This document shows positions 15,914 through 23,636 of a stretch of DNA of 48,959 bases, piece by piece. The position numbers and the translations under genes were made by a program. The stretch is taken from NCBI GenBank assembly GCA_947600065.1, contig CANQFZ010000009.1, forward strand, positions 1 to 48,959. Direction: 5' to 3'. Position 1 is the first letter of the stretch. Each line of letters starts with the position of its first letter. Below the pieces are notes generated by a model. That model had not been told where the DNA came from and did no database searches. It worked only from the letters and a program-made list of their open reading frames with translations. The DNA is from an uncultured Clostridia bacterium (GTDB lineage: Bacteria > Bacillota > Clostridia > Oscillospirales > Ruminococcaceae).

Positions 15914-15955
15914 AGCTTTCTCCTTTTGTATACTATATGTTTAAAAACTTCTTCT

Positions 15956-15984
15956 ATTTTACATCATTTTCAAGTTATTGTCAA
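15956..15984 (-). promoter_or_regulatory. Promoter of the ABC exporter gene
   Basis: On the minus strand TTGACA (15984-15979), 17 bases, TAAAAT (15961-15956). Confidence 0.75.
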
Positions 15985-16036
15985 TACTTGTTAAAAAAGA
16001 ATTTATATTTTTCACAAAGATTTTAGGTGATAGAAG

Positions 16037-16387
16037 TTGGACAAAATTAAATGCCGTTCGTCATTTTACTTTATCCTAATATCAATAGCTGTCGTTTCCT
16101 GCCTGCTTTTCTTTTTGTTATGGGGAATACTTAAAGTTGTCGCAGTTGCTGCAGGGATAATTGCCGAAATGCTTTGGTGCGTTTACTTTTATTCGTTAAA
16201 GTACAGCGTATGCGGAAATTCACTTATTGCCAAAAGCGGTATATTGTTCAGAAAAACAAGGAAAATTGACCTTTCCGACATTGTCCTCGAAATGAGGATA
16301 AGCATAGGCAAAACGGTTCTCGTAACGATACTCAATACGGCAGGCGGCGCAATAGTGGTTTTCGGAAAACTACAACTCACGCCTTAA
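16037..16387 (+). CDS. Small membrane protein with PH-like C-terminal region
   Basis: The product has 116 residues with a probable TTG start at 16037 (AGGTGA eight bases upstream). Two adjacent hydrophobic segments (about 10-30 and 33-52) are followed by a strand-rich region: YSVCGNSLIAKSGILFRKTRKIDLSDIVLEMRI, then KTVLVTILNTAGGAIVVFGKL. This matches the layout of bacterial PH-domain (YdbS-like) membrane proteins, although the identification rests on pattern only. Its 3' end overlaps the convergent rimI gene by 18 bases, an unusual tail-to-tail overlap. Function unknown. Confidence 0.6.
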   Translation: MDKIKCRSSFYFILISIAVVSCLLFFLLWGILKVVAVAAGIIAEMLWCVYFYSLKYSVCGNSLIAKSGILFRKTRKIDLSDIVLEMRISIGKTVLVTILNTAGGAIVVFGKLQLTP

Positions 16388-16777
16388 AACAACTGCGTCG
16401 TCGTCACCGTAATACCCGGGTATAACGCGCACACGCTGATAACCTGCCTTTTCATAGAGCAAAACAGCGGGCATATTTCTTGACCTTACCTCAAGAAAAC
16501 ATACAAATGCGCCTTTTTGACGCATTTGTCCGTGTATTTTTGTCAACAGCTTTTCAGCTACTCCCTGCCTGCGAAAATCGGGCAAAACCGCTATTTTGAA
16601 AAGCTCCGCTTCATCAGCCACAACTCTCCCCAGCGCATATCCGCACAATATGCCGTTTTTGGTTTCGGTTTCCAAAACCGACAGCTTGTTTGAAATTTCG
16701 CTTTCGAGCATTTCTTTTGTCCATGGGTCGCCGAAACAATTCTTCTCAACAAAATAAAGTTCGTCAATGCTGTCCAT
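16370..16777 (-). CDS. rimI: Ribosomal protein alanine N-acetyltransferase-like GNAT enzyme
   Basis: At 135 residues this is a single GNAT domain. ELFKIAVLPDFRRQGVAEKLL contains the acetyl-CoA-binding R/QxxGxA motif, and FLEVRSRNMPAVLLYEKAGYQRVRVIPGYY is the typical RimI C-terminal half (LEVRxxNxxAxxLYxxxGF followed by RxxYY). RimI acetylates the N-terminus of ribosomal protein S18; other N-termini are possible substrates. Its ATG overlaps the stop of the upstream DUF1015 gene as TAATG, indicating translational coupling. The 3' end overlaps the convergent PH-like gene. Confidence 0.87.
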   Translation of the reverse strand: MDSIDELYFVEKNCFGDPWTKEMLESEISNKLSVLETETKNGILCGYALGRVVADEAELFKIAVLPDFRRQGVAEKLLTKIHGQMRQKGAFVCFLEVRSRNMPAVLLYEKAGYQRVRVIPGYYGDDDAVVLRREL

Positions 16778-18024
16778 TATTTTCCGAATGATATCCTTCT
16801 CGCTTCGCAGTAAAAGCGCTTGTCGTTTGCGTGTCCCATTGAAAACGTTTTTCTCGGAAGCGCGCCGTCTTTTATAACGGTCGGAAAAAGTTCGCTTTTC
16901 TTCATTGACGGAAGAATTATGCCGACCGCGTTTTCTCTCTCGCAGAGCTTTTTAACGGTATCTTCGCCGTGGATATAGTCTATCTTCCCGCCGTTTTCGG
17001 AAAGATAACCGTCGAGGAAATTCTGAACCGAGCCTACCGTAAGGTTCGAGCTTGGTTTTGTTATCCCGAATTTTTCTACATTACCGTTTATAAGGATCTC
17101 AACTTCCTGCTCGGCGGGAGATTTTGAAAGACCGAGGGCTTTTGTCATTTCCGAAATAAGCTTGTCGCTGTCAACATTGAACATAACCCTGTGTATTGCC
17201 TCAAATTCAAGAGCATTGCTATGCAGGTTCACTATCTCTACCAGCGCATAGCGCGCAAGCTCGGCGTCGGGATTTTTTTCAGCCTTTTTTCTTTCATAAC
17301 ATGCCTTTGCCGAAGCAAGCGAATGATTTCCGTCGCCCATAGCGAAAACAAGCGCGTTTTCCGCAGAACAACCCTGTTCCGCCGCCAATTTCCGAGCTAA
17401 GATATCAAGAGCGTTTTCGACAGTATCCGCGTTTTGTCCGTCAACAAGATACCCCTCCGAATGTCCGCCGTTTTGCATAAGCTCAAAATCATAGAGCTTT
17501 TCAAGCTGCTTTTCAAGAAGCGGCTCAATAACGGTGTTTTCGGGGTCGTCGATGAGTATCATTATATGCGGAAGCTCAAGCGGCGCGTCCATACGAATTT
17601 TAACTCTCGGCGGTATTCTCGCCGCAACTGTAGCCTCTGTCGCGCGCACCTGCGAGCGGCTTCCTTTGTTATAATCGTACATTTCAAGATCTATCTTTCC
17701 GATCAGACCGACGCGCTGCCGCCCGTCCGTCTGTGTTCTCTTTTGCAATACAAAGCAGTTTTTGTGTTCATCGAAAAGCTCTTGTTCAAGATAGCTGCGC
17801 ATATTCGCGTTTACTTGTCTTGTGCGCTCCTCGTCGTTCTCTCCGAGAAAAGCCTCGGGCAGTATAAGCCTAAGCGTTGAAGGGCTGTTTTCGGTAATTT
17901 TTTCAACCTCGCGCCAGTATTCGGGCTCGCCCGTGTATTGGTCGCAGGCAACGACCGACCACTTTGTCATATCCTCGTTCTTTAATTTCGGAAGCAAGAT
18001 GTCCGCTTTGCTGAATGCTGTCAT
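16777..18024 (-). CDS. DUF1015 family protein
   Basis: At 415 residues, this matches DUF1015 (also annotated as SerB-like cytosolic proteins of unknown function) along its length: DILLPKLKNEDMTKWSVVACDQYTGEPEYW, LRLILPEAFLGE, ATEATVAARIPPRVKIR, VFAMGDGNHSLASAKACYE, VEIVNLHSNALEFEAIHRVMF and a C-terminal GIILPSMKKSELFPTVIKDGALPRKTFSMGHANDKRFYCEARRI. The reaction is not established. AGGAGG precedes the start. It is upstream of, and coupled to, rimI. Confidence 0.85.
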   Translation of the reverse strand: MTAFSKADILLPKLKNEDMTKWSVVACDQYTGEPEYWREVEKITENSPSTLRLILPEAFLGENDEERTRQVNANMRSYLEQELFDEHKNCFVLQKRTQTDGRQRVGLIGKIDLEMYDYNKGSRSQVRATEATVAARIPPRVKIRMDAPLELPHIMILIDDPENTVIEPLLEKQLEKLYDFELMQNGGHSEGYLVDGQNADTVENALDILARKLAAEQGCSAENALVFAMGDGNHSLASAKACYERKKAEKNPDAELARYALVEIVNLHSNALEFEAIHRVMFNVDSDKLISEMTKALGLSKSPAEQEVEILINGNVEKFGITKPSSNLTVGSVQNFLDGYLSENGGKIDYIHGEDTVKKLCERENAVGIILPSMKKSELFPTVIKDGALPRKTFSMGHANDKRFYCEARRISFGK

Positions 18025-18119
18025 AAGTCCTCCTGAATAATAAAAAGTTCTTTTACTAAATTATAACATTTAAAAGTCGCCGTGTCAAGTACAGATGTTT
18101 TCAGAACGTGGCGAAAAAT

Positions 18120-18304
18120 AGAGGTAAGAGCTTGAACTCTTACCTCTCAGACTGTAGATAAAGCCCCATCTACATCGTCAGCGTCACTGCAACAGCCACA
18201 AAGGCTAGTTGCAGCAACGCTTCCTAGTATCTGGGACTTTCTCTACAGTCTGAAGCAGGACTTTTTATACAGACTGAGAGGTAAGAGCTTTAACTCTTAC
18301 CTCT
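18120..18304. repeat. MITE-like element flanked by 28-bp direct repeats
   Basis: The element (18148-18276) begins CAGACTGTAGATAAAGCCCC and ends TCTCTACAGTCTGAAGCAGG plus CTTTTTATACAGACTG. On each side is a 28-bp palindromic heptamer hairpin (18120-18147 and 18277-18304), differing by one base. This is either a long target-site duplication or a composite unit. The core carries CACTGCAACAGCC...GGCTAGTTGCAG complementarity. The gap 18025-18334 contains no gene. Confidence 0.75.
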
Positions 18305-18334
18305 TACAGCGTTTTGCGCGAAGCGCATAATGCG

Positions 18335-18934
18335 CTAATTTCTTACCTCTAAAAGCGGCTGAAACTGTTTTCCGTCAAGCGCGGCGATAATTGTTTCGGG
18401 TATCTTCTCAAAATCCGCGACAAGCGAAAACGGTTTTTTAATATAATCGTCCTGTGCCAGCGGAACAAAATAATAGTTTTTATAATTTCTAAGCAGCCCG
18501 ATATTTTTCGCAGATGCCGAAAGCCCGTCGTTTGTGGACACCGCTATAACTACGGGTCTTTGGTTTCTGAGGTGGCTTTTTACCGCCATGCATACGGGAG
18601 AATCCGTTATCCCTGTAGCGAGCTTTGCGAGGGTGTTTGCCGTGCAGGGCGCAACTACAAGCACATCGAACATCTTTTTCGGACCTATAGGCTCTGTCGA
18701 AACTATATCATGAAGCACCGTTTTTCCCGTTATTTCAAACATCTTCGCGGCGTTTTCCTGTGCCGTTCCGAACCGCGTGTCGAGAGAGTACGCGTTAAAG
18801 GACATTATCGGCGTAAGCTCGCAGCCCGCTTCTTTCAGCGCCGAAAGAGCCGAAAACGCTTTTTCAAATGTGCAGAAAGAACCGCATACCGCAAACCCCA
18901 CCTTCAGTCCCGAAAGTTTTTCTATGTCATTCAT
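18335..18934 (-). CDS. dpaB: Dipicolinate synthase subunit B
   Basis: The product has 199 residues and a flavoprotein-like fold (LKVGFAVCGSFCTFEKAF at the start, DVLVVAPCTANTLAKLATGITDSPV in the middle), the pattern of DpaB/SpoVFB. With DpaA it converts 4-hydroxy-tetrahydrodipicolinate to dipicolinic acid in the mother cell during sporulation. It lies 58 bases downstream of dpaA on the same strand, with AAGGAG before its ATG. A heptamer tract (about 18340-18354) overlaps the 3' end of the coding sequence, so the last residues (LLEVRN) are encoded by repeat DNA. Confidence 0.93.
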   Translation of the reverse strand: MNDIEKLSGLKVGFAVCGSFCTFEKAFSALSALKEAGCELTPIMSFNAYSLDTRFGTAQENAAKMFEITGKTVLHDIVSTEPIGPKKMFDVLVVAPCTANTLAKLATGITDSPVCMAVKSHLRNQRPVVIAVSTNDGLSASAKNIGLLRNYKNYYFVPLAQDDYIKKPFSLVADFEKIPETIIAALDGKQFQPLLEVRN

Positions 18935-18992
18935 AAATGTATGCTCCTTAGTGTTCCTTATTGGACGCGCGTTTGCGCGGAATAATGTCGCA

Positions 18993-19793
18993 TTATGAAT
19001 ACATTGTCCTTGCTTTTATCTCATCTGCAATATATTCTCCTGCGGCTTTCGGAGAATATTTCCCCGGAAGTCCTCCCGCGAAAATATACTTTAAGCCGTT
19101 TGCTTCACAAAATGTTTTCGTAGGCTCTTGCGAAAGCGTTGCAAGCTCTATGAATACAGCGCTTGCGCCCTTGAGATCATCTTCTTTGAATATCTGCGCG
19201 GGAACGGTATTCGCTATGTATCCGAATTTTCCGATGTTGCCGCGAAAATTGCCCGTGTCAATCGCTTCGTATCCGTCAAGTTCCGCCGCCGCGCGGGCTT
19301 CGGGCTTTCTTGCCGCGATAGTTACCATACAGCCGAATGAAGCAAGATCTCTCGCTAAAAACCTCGCTATCCTCCCATAGCCTGTTATAAGCGCCTTTTC
19401 GCCGAACAGCGCGCCTTTAGAAGCTTGTATCATCAGCATGACCGCGGCTTCGGCGGTGAGCCTTGCGTTTTTGAGCGTCAGCGTTTCACTGTCGAAATAA
19501 TTTTCGAGCCTATATCCTTTCTCGCGGCAGATCTCGTCTAATTTCGGACAATGCCCGCCCGCGAAAATAAACGCGTTCTCCTTTGCAAATTCCGTTATTT
19601 TTTCAAGCGGGAATTTTGTGTTTTCGATTGGACAAGCTACGTTTTCGCCGTCCTTTGAAAGCGGCACGGGAAGAACTATCGCTTCATATTTTCCGTTTAT
19701 GTTCATATTTTCGCCGAGATAAAGCGTGTCTGCGCCGAGCGCGCGGGCCGCGAATATCATGCGTTCATCTCCGCCCATGACCAGAATTTTCAT
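18993..19793 (-). CDS. dpaA: Dipicolinate synthase subunit A
   Basis: At 266 residues it starts MKILVMGGDERMIFAARAL, a Rossmann-like N-terminal domain typical of DpaA/SpoVFA, and has a second NAD(P)-binding region, ALITGYGRIARFLARDLASFGCMVTIAARKPE. It ends IKYIFAGGLPGKYSPKAAGEYIADEI-like, the usual C-terminus. With DpaB it makes dipicolinate, which accumulates with calcium in the spore core and gives heat resistance. AGGAGG lies five bases before the ATG. A possible sigma-K promoter lies upstream at 19823-19850. The pair shows that the organism forms endospores or descends from one that did. Confidence 0.93.
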   Translation of the reverse strand: MKILVMGGDERMIFAARALGADTLYLGENMNINGKYEAIVLPVPLSKDGENVACPIENTKFPLEKITEFAKENAFIFAGGHCPKLDEICREKGYRLENYFDSETLTLKNARLTAEAAVMLMIQASKGALFGEKALITGYGRIARFLARDLASFGCMVTIAARKPEARAAAELDGYEAIDTGNFRGNIGKFGYIANTVPAQIFKEDDLKGASAVFIELATLSQEPTKTFCEANGLKYIFAGGLPGKYSPKAAGEYIADEIKARTMYS

Positions 19794-19822
19794 AGCGCCC
19801 TCCTGATAGATAGCTTACAGTG

Positions 19823-19850
19823 CATTTTATGCAGTCGGCTTTTAATGTGT
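19823..19850 (-). promoter_or_regulatory. Candidate sigma-K-type promoter of dpaAB
   Basis: On the minus strand ACAC (19850-19847), 15 bases, then CATAAAATG (19831-19823), close to the mother-cell sigma-K pattern (mACm, about 16 bases, CATAnnnTA). No vegetative promoter is visible. The last two bases deviate from consensus, so this is tentative. Confidence 0.35.
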
Positions 19851-19947
19851 TCAATTATTTTTCTTATTAGAAGCTTAATTTTTCGGACTATGTGCATAGA
19901 GCGGGGGAATTTTTTCTCCCCGGCTGTCGGCGGTAATAAAAAAACCC

Positions 19948-19976
19948 TTGCAAATTCCGTAAAAATATTGTATAAT
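19948..19976 (+). promoter_or_regulatory. Promoter of the ppa operon
   Basis: TTGCAA (19948-19953), 17 bases, TATAAT (19971-19976), about 40 bases before the ppa start. Confidence 0.8.
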
Positions 19977-20015
19977 AAATTCTATAAAATAACTAATTTT
20001 TGAAAGGACATAATT

Positions 20016-20591
20016 ATGAACGTATGGCACGACATAAATCCGGATAAAATAACACCGAATGATTTCCTTGCTGTCGTTGAGATAGAAAAGGGAAGCAAGA
20101 AAAAGTACGAGCTAGACAAGGAAACGGGTCTTATCAGACTTGACCGCATTTTGTACACCTCTACCCACTATCCCGCAAATTACGGCTTTATCCCGCGCAC
20201 TCTCGCAGACGACGGCGATCCGCTTGATGTGCTTATTCTCTGCAATGAGCCGATAGATCCGCTTGTGCTTGTAAGGTGCTATCCCATAGGCGTTATTACA
20301 ATGATCGACAACGGCAGGAACGACGAGAAAATAATCGCTATTCCCTTTGACGATCCGACCTTTAATTCTTACAGCAAGATAGAAGATCTTCCCAGACACA
20401 TTTTCGAGGAAATGCGCCACTTCTTCAGCGTCTATAAACAGCTTGAAGATAAGGAAACGGCTGTCGATGAAGTTATGGGGCATAACGCGGCTGTCGAGAT
20501 AATCAGACAGTGCATTGAAAATTACAACGAGATCTATGCCCCGCTCCACCCGTTTACTCCCGAGCATAAAACCGAGGGCTTAAAGAAATGA
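20016..20591 (+). CDS. ppa: Inorganic pyrophosphatase, family I
   Basis: At 191 residues, within the range of the soluble bacterial type. It hydrolyses pyrophosphate to phosphate, pulling biosynthetic reactions forward. Visible family motifs: VEIEKGSKKKYELDKETGLIRLDR (substrate-binding lysines), YPANYGFIPRTLADDGDPLDVL with the DxDPxD metal-binding aspartates, and PIGVITMIDNGRNDEKIIAIPFDDP. The start has GAAAGGA upstream and a consensus promoter. The stop overlaps the maf start as ATGA, so the two are translationally coupled. Confidence 0.95.
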   Translation: MNVWHDINPDKITPNDFLAVVEIEKGSKKKYELDKETGLIRLDRILYTSTHYPANYGFIPRTLADDGDPLDVLILCNEPIDPLVLVRCYPIGVITMIDNGRNDEKIIAIPFDDPTFNSYSKIEDLPRHIFEEMRHFFSVYKQLEDKETAVDEVMGHNAAVEIIRQCIENYNEIYAPLHPFTPEHKTEGLKK

Positions 20592-21139
20592 TACTTGCAA
20601 GCCAAAGCCCGCGCAGAAAAGAGCTTTTGAGCCTTATAACGGGCGATTTTGAGATAATCCCCGCAAAGGGAGAGGAGCGGCTTCCCGAAAGGATAACTCC
20701 CGAAAACGCCGTGCTTTTGCTTTGCGGACAAAAGGCGGACGAGGTTTTTTCCGCGCATAAAGGACAGCTTATAGTTGCGGCGGATACCGTCGTAGCCGCA
20801 GACGGGAAAATACTCGGAAAGCCGAAAGACGAAGCGGACGCGTTTTATATGCTGAAATTGCTTTCGGGGCGCGTACACAGCGTTTATACGGGCGTGTGCA
20901 TTATTTTTGAGGACGGCGGGAAAAAGACGTTCGCAGAGCATACCGAAGTTGAGTTTTATCCGCTTTCCGATGAGGAGATACGCGCTTATGTCGCTACGGG
21001 CGAGCCTATGGACAAGGCGGGCGCTTACGGCATACAGGGAAAAGGCGCGCTTCTGGTAAAGAGGATAAACGGCGATTATTATAATGTTATGGGCTTGCCG
21101 GTGGCAAGACTGGCTAGAGAGCTGAAAGGAAAGATATGA
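20588..21139 (+). CDS. maf: Maf-family nucleotide pyrophosphatase
   Basis: The 183-residue product has all Maf motifs: ILASQSPRRKELL at the N-terminus (phosphate binding), VAADTVVAADGKILGKPKDEADA in the middle (active-site aspartate of AADTVV) and GEPMDKAGAYGIQGKGALLVKRINGDYYNVMGLPV. Maf enzymes hydrolyse non-canonical nucleotides such as dTTP/UTP analogues or m7GTP and act as house-cleaning enzymes linked to cell division in Bacillus. It overlaps ppa upstream by four bases and the rhomboid gene downstream by four bases. Confidence 0.95.
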   Translation: MILASQSPRRKELLSLITGDFEIIPAKGEERLPERITPENAVLLLCGQKADEVFSAHKGQLIVAADTVVAADGKILGKPKDEADAFYMLKLLSGRVHSVYTGVCIIFEDGGKKTFAEHTEVEFYPLSDEEIRAYVATGEPMDKAGAYGIQGKGALLVKRINGDYYNVMGLPVARLARELKGKI

Positions 21140-21714
21140 GTAAACCGAAATTCAGGCTGACGTATAATTCACCTGTCATTCTTACATTCGCCGCCATATG
21201 TGCGGTGTCGCTGATTTTAAATTACATAACGGGCGGCGCGTCAAACAATCTGCTTTTTATTTGTTATGGTCACCCGAATTTGCTCGACCCGCTGACTTAT
21301 CTGCGAGTTTTCATGTATGCGTTCGGTCATGCAAATTTCGCCCATTTCGCGGGGAATATGACAATGCTGCTGCTTGTCGGTCCTATCGCAGAGGAGCGCT
21401 ATGGAAGCTGGAATATGTGCATAATGATATTCATAACGGCTGTTGCGGGCGGAATACTGAATATGCTGTTTTTTGACACGGGCATAATCGGCGCTTCGGG
21501 GATAGTTTTCCTGCTGATAATACTGAGCGCGTTTACAAATATGAAAAAAGGCGAGATACCTATAACGCTTATTCTTATCGCGGCAATATATCTCGGGCAG
21601 GAGATATACAGCGGCATAACGGCAAACGACAATGTTTCACATTTCGGACATCTTTGCGGAGGCGTTTCGGGGCTTGCTTTCGGAACGGTCTTTTATAAGA
21701 AAAAATTTTCATGA
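21136..21714 (+). CDS. Rhomboid-family intramembrane serine protease
   Basis: At 192 residues with about six membrane segments, the layout is that of a compact bacterial rhomboid. The HAxFAHFAGNM motif (about residues 65-75) is the conserved cytosol-facing helix start. GASG places the nucleophile at Ser121, and SHFGHLCGG supplies the partner His172 in the last core helix. Rhomboids cleave membrane proteins within or near the bilayer; the substrate is unknown. The start overlaps the maf stop, so the gene belongs to the ppa-maf run. No extra soluble domain is present. Confidence 0.88.
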   Translation: MSKPKFRLTYNSPVILTFAAICAVSLILNYITGGASNNLLFICYGHPNLLDPLTYLRVFMYAFGHANFAHFAGNMTMLLLVGPIAEERYGSWNMCIMIFITAVAGGILNMLFFDTGIIGASGIVFLLIILSAFTNMKKGEIPITLILIAAIYLGQEIYSGITANDNVSHFGHLCGGVSGLAFGTVFYKKKFS

Positions 21715-21729
21715 ATATGGGAGGTAACT

Positions 21730-22500
21730 ATGGTAGCACTTGTTACGGGCGCAAGCTCGGGAATAGGCAGAGACATTGCGCGCAGTCTTGCGCGCCACGG
21801 CATAAACGTTATAATAACCGCGCGCAGGCGCGACAGGCTGCTTGAACTTAAAGAGGAGCTTGTTCTTAAATACGGGGTGAGGGTAAAGGCGATAACCGCC
21901 GACCTTGCGGACGAAAAACAGGTCTTCGGGCTTTATGAAAAGGTAAAGAAGTATAACATTGACATTTTTGTAAACAACGCGGGCTACGGGGTTTTCGGAG
22001 CGTTTACGGACACCGACCTTGAAAGCGAGCTTGATATGCTGGACGTAAATATCCGCGCGTTCCATATACTGTTCAAGCTGTTTTTGAGGGATTTTGTAAA
22101 GCGCGATTTCGGGTATATCCTAAACACTTCGAGCATTGCGGGATTTCTTCCCGGACCTTATTTCTCGTCATATTACGCTTCAAAGGGATATATTGTCAGA
22201 ATGTCGCAGGCGGTAGAGCAGGAGCTTATTGCAAAAAAGAGTTCGGTTCATCTGTCGGTGCTTTGCCCGGGACCCGTAGAAACGGAGTTCAGCGAGGTAG
22301 CGAAAGTAAAATTTCTTATTCCACCCGCAAACAGCGCGCAGATCGCAGAACACGCCGTTCGCGAGATGTTCGGCGGAACATTTCTTATTTGCGATAATAT
22401 TGCGGCAAAAGCGTTGGTTTATGCCTCGAAGCTTATCCCCGATTCGTTGTTGGCATTTGGGGCGGGATTGTTCCAAAGGCATAGGAAACAGAGTAAGTAA
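21730..22500 (+). CDS. Short-chain dehydrogenase/reductase
   Basis: At 256 residues this is a classical SDR: TGASSGIG (residues 6-13) binds NAD(P), NNAG stabilises the sheet, and the catalytic Ser-Tyr-Lys is in NTSSIAGF and YYASKGY. ITARRRDRL after strand two has arginines, suggesting NADP(H) preference. The substrate is unknown; the closest pattern is the DltE/YqjQ-like SDR group. The start has GGAGG seven bases upstream, 15 bases after the rhomboid stop, so it ends the ppa operon. The sequence directly after its stop is the dispersed 300-bp repeat. Confidence 0.9.
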   Translation: MVALVTGASSGIGRDIARSLARHGINVIITARRRDRLLELKEELVLKYGVRVKAITADLADEKQVFGLYEKVKKYNIDIFVNNAGYGVFGAFTDTDLESELDMLDVNIRAFHILFKLFLRDFVKRDFGYILNTSSIAGFLPGPYFSSYYASKGYIVRMSQAVEQELIAKKSSVHLSVLCPGPVETEFSEVAKVKFLIPPANSAQIAEHAVREMFGGTFLICDNIAAKALVYASKLIPDSLLAFGAGLFQRHRKQSK

Positions 22501-22800
22501 GAAGCTGTTTCGAGCGGCGAAGAACTTTTCGTTTAAGAGCCACCTTACGGGCGGCGGCACGAAAGTTTTTTGAAAGGGAGTTTGAGGGAAAACTTTTTTT
22601 CAAAAAAGTTTTCCCTCAATAACGGCTAAATAGCGCTAAAGGGTGCGGGGAAAACAAGAGTTTTCCCCGCATTGCCGAAATTAAAACTACGTTTTAATTT
22701 CGGCAATTCTACAAAGATGCTTTGAGCGGGAAATTTACTCAGAAATGCATTAACTTTTGTGCGGGAAAGAAGTTCGTTAAGGTTTTTCAAAAGTGATAAA
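22501..22800. repeat. Long hairpin-rich dispersed repeat, copy 2 (inverted relative to 1511-1830)
   Basis: The stretch is the diverged reverse complement of 1511-1830, starting directly after the SDR stop. It keeps the three palindromes: a long TTTTTTC/GAAAAAA palindrome around 22580-22615, GGGGAAAACAAGAGTTTTCCCC at about 22649-22670, and GCCGAAATTAAAAC/GTTTTAATTTCGGC near 22675-22706. Compensating changes keep the stems paired although sequences differ, suggesting selection on structure or replication as hairpins. Confidence 0.75.
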
Positions 22801-22867
22801 TGAGCGAAGTTGGTTGCGGGTGTGTGCGTTTAAATCAAAACAGAATAATCCAAGGAAAAGCAGGTAA

Positions 22868-22972
22868 GTCGGCGCCGTAATTTTGCTGAGCGGAGCGAAG
22901 CAAAATTGCGAGCAGAGCGAAGCAAAATTGCGAGCAGAGCGAGCAAGCCGCGCAAGCGGCAACGGCGCCGAC
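22868..22972. repeat. 105-bp element with inverted ends and a 22-bp tandem duplication
   Basis: The ends GTCGGCGCCGT (22868-22878) and ACGGCGCCGAC (22962-22972) are perfect 11-bp inverted repeats. Inside, a 22-bp unit starting GAGCGAAGCAAAATTGCG occurs twice in tandem (22893-22914 and 22915-22936). The rest of the gap to 23158 holds nothing clear except a GTGTATACGGTAC repeat fragment. Confidence 0.65.
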
Positions 22973-23158
22973 CGAGCGGGCTGGGTGGTTTGGGGCAGGA
23001 GAAGGTTCGGGCGGGAAAACTCCTTTCGGCTATGTGCCTTTAAGCCTAATCCACGCAATAACAAGCGAACATCTTTTCGGCAATTACCGAATACTGTGCC
23101 GTGTATACGGTACAACTTATACAAATTAAAAAAATTGCAAAAAAATTTAAAATAGGTA

Positions 23159-23187
23159 TTGACAAATGTATTTAGTTGTGGTATAGT
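23159..23187 (+). promoter_or_regulatory. Promoter of the GntR-ABC operon
   Basis: TTGACA (23159-23164), 17 bases, TATAGT (23182-23187), just upstream of the tandem TACTAATAC sites. Confidence 0.85.
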
Positions 23188-23194
23188 AAGACTG

Positions 23195-23212
23195 TACTAA
23201 TACTACTAATAC
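23195..23212 (+). promoter_or_regulatory. Candidate GntR operator: tandem TACTAATAC
   Basis: Two perfect, directly repeated 9-mers TACTAATAC lie 8 bases after the -10 box, over the transcription start. A repressor bound here would block initiation. The first gene of the operon is a YtrA-type regulator, so autoregulation is likely (inference). Confidence 0.5.
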
Positions 23213-23255
23213 AAATGTCGCGGAATAAAGTTTATTCATATAAAGGAAAATAAGT

Positions 23256-23636
23256 ATGTTTTCGATGAAACTTCAGGGCGGCGCGCCCATACATGAACAA
23301 CTCCGCGAAAGGATAACCCAACTTATAATAAGCGGAGAGATGAAAGAGGGAGAAAAGCTCCCCGCAGTGCGCGAGATAGCAAAGCAGCTGACCATAAATC
23401 CCAACACCGTGCAGAAAACCTATGTCGAACTCGAGCGGCAGGGGCTGATATATTCCGTACCTGCAAAGGGAAGTTATGTTTCGCCGCGTGCTAAATATAT
23501 AAATAAGCTTAATCAGCAGACTTCCGAAACGTTTGCCGAGGCGGTAGAGGCTGCCCTTGCCCTGGGACTGTCGGAGGAGGAACTGCTGAAAATAGTAAGC
23601 GAAGTTTCTCAAAACAGAGGTGATCTATCTAAATGA
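23256..23636 (+). CDS. GntR-family (YtrA-type) transcriptional regulator
   Basis: At 126 residues, it has a GntR winged helix: PIHEQLRERITQLIISGEMKEGEKLPAVREIAKQLTINPNTVQKTYVELERQGLIYSVPAKGSYV, with the recognition helix around NPNTVQKTYVELE. The short C-terminal tail (about 40 residues, no ligand-binding domain) is typical of the YtrA subfamily, which represses ABC transporter operons and often responds to cell-wall antibiotics. It is the first gene of the operon and overlaps the next gene by four bases (ATGA), so it is translationally coupled. Confidence 0.92.
   Translation: MFSMKLQGGAPIHEQLRERITQLIISGEMKEGEKLPAVREIAKQLTINPNTVQKTYVELERQGLIYSVPAKGSYVSPRAKYINKLNQQTSETFAEAVEAALALGLSEEELLKIVSEVSQNRGDLSK

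Noticed and set aside
22883-23155. A 90-codon open frame with GAKQNCEQSEAKLRAE repeats
   Set aside because: It covers the 22-bp tandem duplication and repeat DNA, with no ribosome binding site, so it is repeat-derived.
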